Part shown: piece by piece, positions 43,834-52,754 of the stretch
Layout: the number at the start of each line of letters is the position of its first letter
Position numbering within the stretch: position 1 is the first letter of the stretch
DNA from: Dehalococcoidia bacterium
Lineage (GTDB): Bacteria; Chloroflexota; Dehalococcoidia; Lucifugimonadales; GCA-002694895
Reading direction: 5' to 3'
Length of the DNA stretch: 64,000 nt
NCBI GenBank assembly: GCA_029936815.1
Contig: JAPYRX010000003.1
Coordinates: 57,172 to 121,171 of the forward strand
Position numbers and translations under genes: made by a program
Notes under the pieces: model-generated
What the model was told of the DNA's origin: nothing
What the model saw: only the letters and a program-made list of their open reading frames with translations
Databases searched by the model: none

Positions 43834-45030
43834 TTACATTATTTTCATTCTTTTACTATTAGTTGCAATTGGTTTAGAAATAGGAGATATTAATAAGATC
43901 AATATCCCAAAAATTAAAATAACTAATTGAATACTATATATTTCTGATAAATATCCTCCAAGCAATCCTGATAGAGCTGAAAATCCCCACGTTACAGTTT
44001 GCAATGAAATCACTTTACCTCTCATACTATCTGGCACAGAATTTTGAACTAGAGTTGTGACAGCATTTTCTGATGATGCTCCAAATGCAAACAAAATTGC
44101 AAATAGTAACATTCCAGTTAAATAATTTTCAGTAAATGAAAAAATAATTAAAGTAATTCCAATCCCTATCAAACTAAATGTTAAAAGTTTATTTATATTT
44201 ATATTATTAAAACTTGCAATAGAGAAACTAGCTATAGTTGCACCTAAGCTTCCTAAAGATAATAACACTCCAAATCCCATAGGCCCCAAATTAAATATAT
44301 CTTTTGCTATAACAGGGGAAAGTGTTTCCAAACCCCAAACAAGTATTGATACTGAAAGCATAGTTATCAGTAAATATTGAACTATATTTAATCTTAGAAT
44401 AAATTTGTATGATTGGAATATATTTAACTCTTGCTTACTTTTATAAATCATTCCTTTATTTCTCAAGGAAAGTATTAACATATTATGAATCGAATAGGCT
44501 ATGAATGCTAAATACAATGTGAATTCAATTGAAATTTTTTCTATCATTAATCCAGCTAAAGCTGGAGTGAATGCACCAACTAATGTCATGAATCCAAAGT
44601 CTACAGCATTTGCTGATAGTAGTAATTTTTGACCAACAAGTTCTTTGATGAATCCCATTCTACTTGGTATATATAAAGCTGCCATCATACCGTTAAAAAA
44701 CATTAGAATTATTAAGCTTATTTGTGTTAATTGATCAAGCTGGATAAGAATTCCAGTTAATAGTAAAATTATACTTTCACCGAATTTACTTACAAAAATC
44801 AACTTTGGTTTTGAAATTTTATCTGCTAAGACACCACCGAAAATAGATAACAAAGACATTGATAGTCCAGATGAAGTTGCTACAATTCCCACAAATAATG
44901 GAGAATCACTTATTTCATATGAAAGCCATCCAATAGTAGTAAGCCTCGCCATGAATGCTAATTCATTTATAGAACTTGCAGTTATAAACAATCTAAAATC
45001 TTTTTGTTTTAATAGATGAAATATTGGCAT
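43834..45030 (-). CDS. MFS transporter (enterobactin exporter-like)
   Basis: A 398-residue, about 12-helix major facilitator of the MFS_3/EntS-like group. Motif A is 'FGGVLADKISKPKLIFVS', and 'VPDSMRGKVISLQTVTWG' is the typical later loop. Another copy of the same type is at 47.5 kb. It probably exports a small molecule. It may be in one transcript with the downstream amidase. Confidence 0.88.
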   Translation of the reverse strand: MPIFHLLKQKDFRLFITASSINELAFMARLTTIGWLSYEISDSPLFVGIVATSSGLSMSLLSIFGGVLADKISKPKLIFVSKFGESIILLLTGILIQLDQLTQISLIILMFFNGMMAALYIPSRMGFIKELVGQKLLLSANAVDFGFMTLVGAFTPALAGLMIEKISIEFTLYLAFIAYSIHNMLILSLRNKGMIYKSKQELNIFQSYKFILRLNIVQYLLITMLSVSILVWGLETLSPVIAKDIFNLGPMGFGVLLSLGSLGATIASFSIASFNNININKLLTFSLIGIGITLIIFSFTENYLTGMLLFAILFAFGASSENAVTTLVQNSVPDSMRGKVISLQTVTWGFSALSGLLGGYLSEIYSIQLVILIFGILILLISPISKPIATNSKRMKIM

Positions 45031-45104
45031 TTTCAGTACAAATTTAGGTGTGTTGTTATATAATATATTAACTAATTTATCCGCATATCATTCTAACTCT
45101 ATTT

Positions 45105-46460
45105 ATGAAAAATCTTATACATAATTTTCTGTTAATTTGTAAAAATATTTTCAAAAGTTCTTTTTTCATATATTGGGTTATTGCTTGTAGTCTTGTTTTG
45201 ATTCTTATATACAATGTTGATTTTAAATATTTTTCAGAAGGAGGCCGAGAAGCGCCTTCTAAAGGCGAATTTGGTCACAAAGGTATTGTTGGTGAATTAG
45301 AAACCGAGATAAGAAGTGACAATAAATATGATGGGATTGAAGGACAAATATTTAGCTCTAATAAATCATCAAATAATAATATATATATATCTGAACTTGA
45401 TCGTGACGGATTAGTAGGGTACTCAAATTCTATAACAACTAGTAGAGAAGGATTCCCTGTAATTAGTTATCATCATTTAAATGCCGGAGATTTGAAATTA
45501 GCTTATTGCCAAGATATTGATTGCTCCAAAGCAAAAATACACTTATTAGATTGGGCAGGGGATTTTGGATATTATACCGATATTGCAAGTTCAAAGAGTG
45601 GGAAATTATATATAAGCTACATAGATAGAAAGAAAGGTGATTTAAGAATTATAAGATGTTTGGATTTTAAATGTGGAAGAGCTGAAATAAATGTTGTTGA
45701 TAGAGGAGAGGGTAAGGGCGGTTATGTTGGTGAATATAACTCTTTGGAGATCACTAAAGATGGGAGACCTGTAGTATCTTATTTCGATTCTAATAAAAAT
45801 GATCTTAAATTAGCAGTTTGTAATGATTCTGATTGTACAACATTTGTTGTTAAACCTATTATTTCCGAGGGTATGGTTGGAGAATATACTGATCTGATTT
45901 TAGACGTTACATCTGATTTACCTATTATTGCGTATCAAGATAGAACAAATCAAAAAGTAAAATTGATTAAGTGTGAAGATATTATTTGTGAGAAATATAT
46001 TAATTATGATATTGATGATGTTTCATCAGAAGGTGGAGATATTTCTATCTATCAAAATCTTGAAAATGATTTGTACATTAGTTATTACGATTTTAATAAT
46101 AATTTTTTAAAATTAGCAATTTGTAAAGACAGTGATTGTGAGAAAAATAAATTAATTATCAAACTTGTTGAAGCTCAAAATTTACCTGGAATATTTTATA
46201 GTTGGAATTCTATCGCCTCAAATAATATTGGTAACATTTTGATAACATTTTATGATATGACTTCTAGTTTTTTAGGGATTGTAAATTGTGATGACAAACT
46301 TTGCGAACAAAAAGAAATAATATATGTTGATAAGGTAGGCGATTTAGGTACTTATGCATCTATGACATCAGATGAAAATGGTAGAATTTATATATCTTAT
46401 TATGATTCCAAACAAGGCGCATTAAAAGTGGCTTCTTGTAAGAATAATAAGTGTAATTAA
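45105..46460 (+). CDS. Membrane-anchored seven-repeat beta-propeller protein
   Basis: A 451-residue protein with an N-terminal hydrophobic anchor ('SSFFIYWVIACSLVLILIYNV') and then a series of about 50-residue repeats of the form 'G-lyISY-D---gdLKla-C-d--C'. Seven Cx4C pairs are visible: CQDIDC, CLDFKC, CNDSDC, CEDIIC, CKDSDC, CDDKLC, CKNNKC. Seven repeats suggest a closed seven-bladed propeller with one disulfide per blade, outside the membrane. The ligand is unknown; a binding or adhesion role is plausible. It is divergent from the MFS gene. Confidence 0.8.
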   Translation: MKNLIHNFLLICKNIFKSSFFIYWVIACSLVLILIYNVDFKYFSEGGREAPSKGEFGHKGIVGELETEIRSDNKYDGIEGQIFSSNKSSNNNIYISELDRDGLVGYSNSITTSREGFPVISYHHLNAGDLKLAYCQDIDCSKAKIHLLDWAGDFGYYTDIASSKSGKLYISYIDRKKGDLRIIRCLDFKCGRAEINVVDRGEGKGGYVGEYNSLEITKDGRPVVSYFDSNKNDLKLAVCNDSDCTTFVVKPIISEGMVGEYTDLILDVTSDLPIIAYQDRTNQKVKLIKCEDIICEKYINYDIDDVSSEGGDISIYQNLENDLYISYYDFNNNFLKLAICKDSDCEKNKLIIKLVEAQNLPGIFYSWNSIASNNIGNILITFYDMTSSFLGIVNCDDKLCEQKEIIYVDKVGDLGTYASMTSDENGRIYISYYDSKQGALKVASCKNNKCN

Positions 46461-47365
46461 TTTAGATGTTTAGGACTTTCTATAAGTCCTTGTGTTTTAG
46501 CGAACTCTATATCATTACTAATGTTTTCGGATATGTTTTCTATCATTTTAGATAAAGCTAAATGTAATTGGCTTCCAATGGAATAATCAGCAGGGCACAT
46601 CACATCTGCTCTTTTAGATTCAACAACTAGTCTATAACATTCATCGAAAGCTTTTTTATCTTCGGGCTCATAAACCGCAAGGGCTTTACCACCATTTTGC
46701 ATTACTAATGAAAAGCAAGGAACATCAGTTGGCCCATCACCTATGTATATCATGTTTTTGAATGGAACTGGTCGTGATTCGTATGGCATAAAATCATTAA
46801 CTCTTAGACTGTCTACATTACTTAATAATCCTTTGTTAATTAAAAACAATTTTTGTGTTTTCGTGGTTGATGATATGGTTTCCTTAGGGAAATCAATATT
46901 CCCTTTTTCATTTTCATCAAATGTACACCCCCAAAGTTTTTTTAATTTAGGATACACTTGAGAGCCTTTTATCATTTCTTCAAATCCTGAGCTTATGATA
47001 TAAAAACATACATTTGGGTTGAGTTGATTATTGTTTTTGATTCTTGGTATCTTTTTTAAGTCATCCATTATATTTGGGAATCCTTTATGAAATGAAAGCT
47101 CAGATCCCATTATTAGAAGGTCTTTATTAGATAATTTGCTTATCTTATTGTTTCTTATATAATTTATCAAATTTTTTATATAAGCATGCTCATTATCATA
47201 TCCTAATAATTTTAATTTTTCTGTTTCTGACCAAAAATCCCCTTCATCAATATTGAATTTATCAAATATTATTGATTGCATATACTTAGGTGTTAAAGTT
47301 ATATCAAAATCAAATATAACAGCAATTTCAGTTTGTGGTAAAAATGTATTTGTGTTTTTATCCAA
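46457..47365 (-). CDS. HAD superfamily phosphatase-like hydrolase
   Basis: A 302-residue HAD protein. The nucleophile motif is 'VIFDFDITLTPKY' (DxDxT), the Ser/Thr loop is 'FYIISSGFEEM', and the acidic metal loop 'MIYIGDGPTDVPCF'. A long helical cap follows the first motif. The last 70 residues are helical and not typical of small HADs. It resembles phosphoserine phosphatase-like members, but the substrate is unknown. It converges on the propeller gene with a 4-nt overlap. Confidence 0.85.
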   Translation of the reverse strand: MDKNTNTFLPQTEIAVIFDFDITLTPKYMQSIIFDKFNIDEGDFWSETEKLKLLGYDNEHAYIKNLINYIRNNKISKLSNKDLLIMGSELSFHKGFPNIMDDLKKIPRIKNNNQLNPNVCFYIISSGFEEMIKGSQVYPKLKKLWGCTFDENEKGNIDFPKETISSTTKTQKLFLINKGLLSNVDSLRVNDFMPYESRPVPFKNMIYIGDGPTDVPCFSLVMQNGGKALAVYEPEDKKAFDECYRLVVESKRADVMCPADYSIGSQLHLALSKMIENISENISNDIEFAKTQGLIESPKHLN

Positions 47366-47472
47366 AAAAATCTCCGTTTAAATATTGTTTTAATTATATG
47401 GTTTTCAGAAATAAAATTCTATTTAATGTTCGAAATTTACTATTAATTATTAACTAACTAGTCTAATGTTCA

Positions 47473-48714
47473 ATGATGTTGAATTTTTTATCTAAAACAA
47501 TTAAACCACTTCATTTCAAAGGATACCGATACTTATGGTTTGGAATGGTAACTGTTGGGATCGGAATGATGATGCAAATGACTGCGCGTGGTTATTTAGC
47601 TTATGATTTGACAAATTCTGCATCTAAATTAACTTATGTTAATGTTGCTTTTGCATTTCCTATGCTTTCATTATCACTTTTCGGCGGAGCTATTTCTGAC
47701 AGATTAGACAAAAAAAGAATAATAGAAATAGGTCAGATAATCACAAGTTTTTTGGGCTTTATGATAGCTGGATCAATTTTTTTAGGAGCAATTGATTGGA
47801 CACATTTGTTAATGGTCTCATTTATTCAAGGCGGAATTTGGGCGTTTATGGTTCCAGCAAGGCATTCTTTTATTGCGGAACTTGTCCCAAACGAACATTT
47901 AAGTAAATCTATCGCGCTGAATTCTGCAGGATTTAATGTCTCAAATTTAATAGCCCCTTCTGTTGCAGGAATTATATATGGTTTAGCAGGACCAGGGGTG
48001 GTTTATGCCACTATAGGAACGCTTTCTGTTATCGGAGTTTTATTTACATTTTTAATTTCAAATGAAATGAGATTTACTAATCCAATTGATAAAAATCAGG
48101 AAGGGAAAGGAAAAAATAAAATTTTATCAGAAATCAAGATTGGCATAATTTATATGTATAAAGAAAAATTATTGCTCTCTATGCTCATAACATCTTTAAT
48201 ATATAGCTTGTTTGCTGAACCTTTCAGATTTTTATTACCAATATTTGTTAAAGATATTTACTTGAAAGGCCCTGAAGCAATGGGGGTTTTAACTTCGTTA
48301 ATGGGATTAGGATCAGTAATAGTTTCTGTATTTATTGCCGGAAATGATGCAAACAAAAGAGGGTATATATATATATTTGGAGGATTCTTAACTGCAATTT
48401 CTTTATTTGTTCTTTCATTAACTGACTCGTACTATCTTTCAATGGTATTCATGGTTTTTCTCGGTGGATCAGATTCTATAAGACGAACTTTGTCTATGAG
48501 TATAGTCATGGAAAAATCCAGGCCTGATTTAAGAGGTAGGATAATGAGTATATATATGCTTAATTGGGGACTTATTCCAATGGGAGCTCTTCCAGCTGGA
48601 ATACTAGCTGAAAGAATAGGTGCTCAAGATACTATTATGATTTTATCAATTATTCTTTTTATATTTAGTTTTATATTTTTAATGACACAAAAAAATATTA
48701 GAGCCGTTGAGTAG
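47473..48714 (+). CDS. MFS transporter (EntS-like)
   Basis: A 413-residue, about 12-helix major facilitator of the same MFS_3 group as the one at 43.8 kb: 'FGGAISDRLDKKRIIEIG' (motif A) and 'RPDLRGRIMSIYMLNWG'. The ATG at 47476 is an alternative start next to 47473. The gene ends in TAG. MazG follows after 8 nt in the same direction, so the two are probably co-transcribed. Confidence 0.88.
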   Translation: MMLNFLSKTIKPLHFKGYRYLWFGMVTVGIGMMMQMTARGYLAYDLTNSASKLTYVNVAFAFPMLSLSLFGGAISDRLDKKRIIEIGQIITSFLGFMIAGSIFLGAIDWTHLLMVSFIQGGIWAFMVPARHSFIAELVPNEHLSKSIALNSAGFNVSNLIAPSVAGIIYGLAGPGVVYATIGTLSVIGVLFTFLISNEMRFTNPIDKNQEGKGKNKILSEIKIGIIYMYKEKLLLSMLITSLIYSLFAEPFRFLLPIFVKDIYLKGPEAMGVLTSLMGLGSVIVSVFIAGNDANKRGYIYIFGGFLTAISLFVLSLTDSYYLSMVFMVFLGGSDSIRRTLSMSIVMEKSRPDLRGRIMSIYMLNWGLIPMGALPAGILAERIGAQDTIMILSIILFIFSFIFLMTQKNIRAVE

Positions 48715-48722
48715 GATAGATT

Positions 48723-49046
48723 ATGGAAATAAATAATCTAATTAAATTATCACACGAAATCGCTATAGAAAAAGGATGGTGGGATAAAAATCGAGAAATA
48801 CCAGAACTAATCGCATTAGCACATAGTGAATTAAGCGAGGCTTTAGAAGAATACAGAGTAAATCATGATTTGACGTTAAGATTTGAAGATAGTAAACCTG
48901 AAGGATTTGTAGTTGAACTAGCAGATGTATTGATAAGAATATTCGATCTGTCTGGCAAATATAAATTAGATTTAAATGAAGCAATCAATGAAAAATTGAA
49001 ATATAACAAATCAAGAAAATACCGACATGGCGGTAAAAACGCTTAA
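48723..49046 (+). CDS. MazG-like nucleotide pyrophosphohydrolase
   Basis: A 107-residue all-alpha NTP pyrophosphatase. The metal motif is 'ELIALAHSELSEALEEYR' (E-x-x-E) with the second half 'VVELADVLIRIFDLS' (E-x-x-D). Such enzymes clean modified or excess dNTPs. It ends just before the first GGCC motif of the array; only the TAA separates them. Confidence 0.88.
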   Translation: MEINNLIKLSHEIAIEKGWWDKNREIPELIALAHSELSEALEEYRVNHDLTLRFEDSKPEGFVVELADVLIRIFDLSGKYKLDLNEAINEKLKYNKSRKYRHGGKNA

Positions 49047-49266
49047 TTTGGCCTATTAAGCAATAATAATGGCCTTTACTACTGCTGTAAATAAGCCGTT
49101 TTAATTGTTAATATTAAAACGGACCCACCATCGCCCAATAAATACACTCTCTTATATTCACTGCCCCTCGTATTATATATTCTACTTACATGACTAGTTT
49201 TTTACATGTTGACTTTGGCCGTTTTGTATGATTAAATAGGCCATATTATATGTAAATAAAGGCCAA
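49047..49266. promoter_or_regulatory. Two triplets of GGCC motifs with about 22-bp spacing
   Basis: This gap holds five GGCC tetramers and one AGCC, in two groups of three: cores at 49050, 49071, 49094 and at 49217, 49239, 49261. Spacing inside each group is 21-23 bp, two helical turns. Read in the right direction most share 'TTTGGCC(T/G)(A/T)TT'. The first three point rightwards; the last two point leftwards. A hairpin CCGTTTTAAT/ATTAAAACGG (49096-49122) includes the third site. TTGACT (49209-49214) gives a possible -35 for the HTH gene, with site 4 in the spacer and site 6 over the ribosome site. Operator or iteron-like array for the HTH protein is inferred. Confidence 0.65.
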
Positions 49267-50052
49267 ATGTACGATACTGATACGATCTTTAAAGCTTTGG
49301 ATTTAAGAAGCCAGGGATTTACTCAAAAAGAAATTGCATCAACTCTTGGTTGTGGTGAAAGATCTGTTAGAAGATGGCTTTCTGACACTAGCTTTACTCC
49401 TACTTATTTTACCGGAGATATAGATGAAGAATTGAATATTGATACCCTGAAAAATATTTTTTCTTCAGAATTAATTCCACAAATTATGTTTTATATATCC
49501 TTAGGTTATAAAAATAATTTGAAAATGAGTATTTCTTTTTTAAATGATATGGATAGTAATTTAAATTCTATTTCTAATATCTCTGAACCATGGTTAGCTG
49601 CAATTTCTGGGTTTGATTATTTAACAAAAATTACAGGTGTTAGTAAATTTGAAGATATAAACAATATTATAAGGAATGAAAAACCTTACGATTTATCCAA
49701 AAACAGAAAGAAATTCCGAAGACGAATAAATAGTATTGTTCCCGATTTGAGATATGAATTAATTGCCTTATTTGATATTTCAAATATCTCTAAAAATGAT
49801 TTTGAAATAAAAGGTGATGATAATAAAAATAATATTTCTGATCAGTTGTCAGATCATATCTATGTTTCAAATTTGAAAATTGCTGGCACTAATGAAGATA
49901 TAAACAAATTCATTAATAGTAAATACGGATTGTTACTTGAAATTGAATCCAGATTACCAGATCTTGATCGATCTTCCACAAAAATTTCTGTAAATAAACA
50001 AAAACAAATTCCACTGACTTTAATTTTATTAAAATTATTTTTAATTCCTTAA
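49267..50052 (+). CDS. HTH DNA-binding protein with unknown C-terminal part
   Basis: A 261-residue protein. Residues 1-45 form a homeodomain-like/resolvase-type helix-turn-helix ('LRSQGFTQKEIASTLGCGERSVRRWLS'). The central and C-terminal parts are helical and not assigned ('FSSELIPQIMFYISLGYKNN', 'KNRKKFRRRINSIVPDLRYELIALFDI'). AAAGG overlaps the last GGCC motif of the upstream array, so autoregulation is likely. It is followed after 9 nt by a small acidic protein. No recombinase catalytic residues are seen; a site-specific regulator or partition-type protein are alternatives. Confidence 0.75.
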   Translation: MYDTDTIFKALDLRSQGFTQKEIASTLGCGERSVRRWLSDTSFTPTYFTGDIDEELNIDTLKNIFSSELIPQIMFYISLGYKNNLKMSISFLNDMDSNLNSISNISEPWLAAISGFDYLTKITGVSKFEDINNIIRNEKPYDLSKNRKKFRRRINSIVPDLRYELIALFDISNISKNDFEIKGDDNKNNISDQLSDHIYVSNLKIAGTNEDINKFINSKYGLLLEIESRLPDLDRSSTKISVNKQKQIPLTLILLKLFLIP

Positions 50053-50061
50053 GGAGAAAAT

Positions 50062-50223
50062 ATGGATAAGAATGATAGAACAATGGAAAAATCATTACTT
50101 GGGTTTGTAGTTGATGAACCTAATAAGAACAATGATGTAGACCATGATAAAAATAACGAGCAATATTTGACAACATTATTGTTCGAATTATATCCTGAAT
50201 TAAATAATTCAAAGAAAAAATAA
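50062..50223 (+). CDS. Small acidic protein (53 aa), not in ORF track
   Basis: A 53-codon frame from ATG (50062) to TAA (50221-50223) with AAGGAG 5 nt upstream, the best ribosome site in this part. The product is rich in Asp, Asn and Lys ('NKNNDVDHDKNNEQ') and lacks hydrophobic spans. It fits tightly between the HTH gene (9-nt gap) and crcB (1-nt gap). No family is recognised; its position suggests a partner of the HTH protein. Confidence 0.65.
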   Translation: MDKNDRTMEKSLLGFVVDEPNKNNDVDHDKNNEQYLTTLLFELYPELNNSKKK

Positions 50224-50224
50224 T

Positions 50225-50608
50225 ATGATTGTAGCTAATATGATATATGTTGGATTAGGTGGATTTATCGGAGCAAATTTAAGGTATGTTTTGAGTGTGA
50301 TTTTAAATAAGTATTATCATGAGATGTTTGGTACATTACTAGTAAATATAATCGGATCATTTTTGATAGCATTCTTTTACGGATATTTTATTGAGAAGAA
50401 TTTACTTTCCCCCGAATTGAAATATTTTTTTCCAATAGGATTGTTAGGATCATTCACTACATTTTCATCTTTCAGTTATACAACTATTATTTTGATTAAT
50501 GAAGGTAATTATACTAGAGCGTTAACAAATATTTTATTAAGTTTTGTATTATGCTTAACTTTTGCGTTCATTGGATTGATAATTAGTAAATTAATTTTTA
50601 AAATTTAA
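50225..50608 (+). CDS. crcB: Fluoride ion channel CrcB/Fluc
   Basis: A 127-residue, four-helix membrane protein. Family blocks are 'GGFIGANLRYVLS', 'GTLLVNIIGSFLIAFFYG' and 'GLLGSFTTFSSFSYTTIIL', including the Phe-box residues and Asn of the pore. It exports fluoride and works as a homodimer, so a single gene suffices. No fluoride riboswitch is seen upstream; the gene starts 1 nt after the small acidic protein. Confidence 0.93.
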   Translation: MIVANMIYVGLGGFIGANLRYVLSVILNKYYHEMFGTLLVNIIGSFLIAFFYGYFIEKNLLSPELKYFFPIGLLGSFTTFSSFSYTTIILINEGNYTRALTNILLSFVLCLTFAFIGLIISKLIFKI

Positions 50609-50694
50609 TCAAAATTTGACCTGTTAATTAATTTTATTATTGATAACACTATGTTAATTTTGATCTTATTCTAAATATATTTGTCAGGGAAATT

Positions 50695-51042
50695 ATGGCT
50701 TTATTAACGATTAAAGAAACTTCTGATGTTCTAGGAATGTCATTAAAATCAGTTGAAGATTTAATGAACAGCGATAAAAACGGAACTAAATTCAAATCTA
50801 AACTGATTGGTAAAAGACGATATATAGAAATCAAACCTTCTGCTTTAAATCTATACAAATCAGATACAAATCAAGATTATGATAATCTTTTAAAAGAAAA
50901 TGGAGATCTGAAAATTGATATTAAAAACAAAGAATTTCAAGTCGGTGAATTGATTTCAATTGTTAGGCAACAAACATTAGCTTTACCCAAACCCAAAAAA
51001 ACATTTTTGGAACGGATAGGATTTCGAAAAAAACAGGATTAA
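50695..51042 (+). CDS. Excisionase/MerR-like HTH protein with coiled coil
   Basis: A 115-residue protein. The first 55 residues form a winged HTH of the excisionase-MerR type ('LLTIKETSDVLGMSLKSVEDLM', then 'KLIGKRRYIEI'). A short coiled coil follows ('DNLLKENGDLKIDIKNKEFQVGELISIV'), and the C-terminus is very basic ('KPKKTFLERIGFRKKQD'). It converges on fhs with a 4-nt overlap. The target is unknown. Two HTH genes around crcB make this a small regulatory island. Confidence 0.75.
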   Translation: MALLTIKETSDVLGMSLKSVEDLMNSDKNGTKFKSKLIGKRRYIEIKPSALNLYKSDTNQDYDNLLKENGDLKIDIKNKEFQVGELISIVRQQTLALPKPKKTFLERIGFRKKQD

Positions 51043-52667
51043 GCAGTTAAATCTCCTAAAATATTTCCTTCCGAATCTATATCTAATTTCCTTGGAGACC
51101 GTGGTAATCCTGGCATTGTCATTATTGATCCTGCTACAGGATATATAAAACCGGCGCCAATAGAGGCTCTTATATCAGTTATTTCAAAAGTATAATTTTC
51201 AGGTAATCCTTTCAATCTTGGATTATGCGAAATTGAAAGAGGTGTTTTTGCCATGCATATCGGAAGATTTCCCCAACCATTTTCTTCAAATCTCTTAATT
51301 TTTTTCTTTGCAATTCCTGACCAAGCAACATCAGAAGCATTATAAATATTTATTGCTAATTTTGTTACCTTGTCATGTATATTGTCATTTAATTCATATA
51401 TATACTTAGCCTCTATTGGAGTTTTAGTGGCTTCAATTATTGCTTCAGCAAGCTCTATATTACCTTCTCCACCTTTTGAATAACTATCTGACTCCACAAC
51501 TGCTGCGGATTTAGTGTCTGCTAATAAGTCTTTCACTAAATTAATTTCCTCTTTAGAATCATCTGGGAAAATATTAAGAGCGACTACAGGCTTTATCCCA
51601 AACTTGTTAATGTTATTAACATGGTGAATCAAATTGGAAATTCCTTTTTCAATTGCATGACTGTTTTGATCATGCAAATTTTTAAACTTTACTCCACCAT
51701 GAGATTTTATAGCTCTAATTGTTCCTACTATGACTGCACCTTGTGGTTTTAGATCTGAAGTTCTCGATTTTATATGCATAAATTTTTCAAATCCTAAATC
51801 TGCTCCAAATCCAGCTTCTGACAAAACATAATCTGCTACCTGAGTTGCAAATGTATCACCTATAACTGAACTACATCCGTGTGCTATATTTCCAAATGGT
51901 CCAGTATGAATCATAGCTGGATTACCTTCTGTTGTTTGTACTATATTTGGCATCAATGCATATCTTAATACTGATAATAATGATCCAATGAAATCAAAAT
52001 CCTTTACGTATATTGGGTTATTAGAATCATCATATCCTATTACTATATTTTCTAATCTATTTCTTAAATCATCTAAATTCTTTGATAGAGCCATAATTGC
52101 CATGATTTCAGATGCTGTAACTATATCAAACCCTGTTTCTCTCAACGGAGCATTACTATCACCACCTAATCCTACTACAATATTTCTTAGGCTTCTATCT
52201 AATACATCAGTGACTCTATTCCAAGTTATTCCTGTAGAACTCATTCCTTCAATTTGATTTCGTTGAATAGCGTTTTCCACTAAAGATGCAAGTAAATTAT
52301 GAGCTGATCCTATAGCATGTGCATCACCAGTAAAGTGGATATTTATTTCGTCTTCTGGTATAACTTTTGACTTTCCTCCACCAGTCCCTCCACCTTTTAT
52401 GCCAAACACAGGTCCTAATGAAGGCTCTCGGAGACTAGTAATAGCGAGTTTTCCCAATTTGTTTATTCCTTGAGTTAATCCAATAGCTGTTGTTGTTTTC
52501 CCTTCACCTGCTTTAGTAGGTGTCATTCCAGTTACTACAATTAATTTTCCATTACCAGGTTTTTCTTTTATAAATTTAAAAGGTATTTTTGCTTTATAAT
52601 TTCCTACTTGTATAATTTCTTTTTCATCAAGGCCTAGCTTTTTGGATATATTAGATATATGATTCAT
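51039..52667 (-). CDS. fhs: Formate-tetrahydrofolate ligase
   Basis: A 542-residue enzyme that makes 10-formyl-THF from formate, THF and ATP. 'MTPTKAGEGKTTTAIGLTQGI' is the phosphate-binding loop; 'LREPSLGPVFGIKGGGTGGGKSKVIP' and 'INIHFTGDAHAIGSAHNLLA' are family signatures. The length is near the usual 555. It supplies one-carbon units together with metF at 61 kb. It is divergent from the UMF1 transporter. Confidence 0.96.
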   Translation of the reverse strand: MNHISNISKKLGLDEKEIIQVGNYKAKIPFKFIKEKPGNGKLIVVTGMTPTKAGEGKTTTAIGLTQGINKLGKLAITSLREPSLGPVFGIKGGGTGGGKSKVIPEDEINIHFTGDAHAIGSAHNLLASLVENAIQRNQIEGMSSTGITWNRVTDVLDRSLRNIVVGLGGDSNAPLRETGFDIVTASEIMAIMALSKNLDDLRNRLENIVIGYDDSNNPIYVKDFDFIGSLLSVLRYALMPNIVQTTEGNPAMIHTGPFGNIAHGCSSVIGDTFATQVADYVLSEAGFGADLGFEKFMHIKSRTSDLKPQGAVIVGTIRAIKSHGGVKFKNLHDQNSHAIEKGISNLIHHVNNINKFGIKPVVALNIFPDDSKEEINLVKDLLADTKSAAVVESDSYSKGGEGNIELAEAIIEATKTPIEAKYIYELNDNIHDKVTKLAINIYNASDVAWSGIAKKKIKRFEENGWGNLPICMAKTPLSISHNPRLKGLPENYTFEITDIRASIGAGFIYPVAGSIMTMPGLPRSPRKLDIDSEGNILGDLTA

Positions 52668-52754
52668 GATAATATTTCGAATTTTTTAATAGATTATATA
52701 TTATATCAGTTCAATAAAATTATAAATCGTAATTTTAAAAATAGGATCAAATTA

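Noticed and set aside
49047-49266. Chromosomal origin oriC
   Set aside because: No DnaA boxes (TTATNCACA) are seen here and no dnaA/dnaN genes are near; the GGCC array is better tied to the HTH gene.
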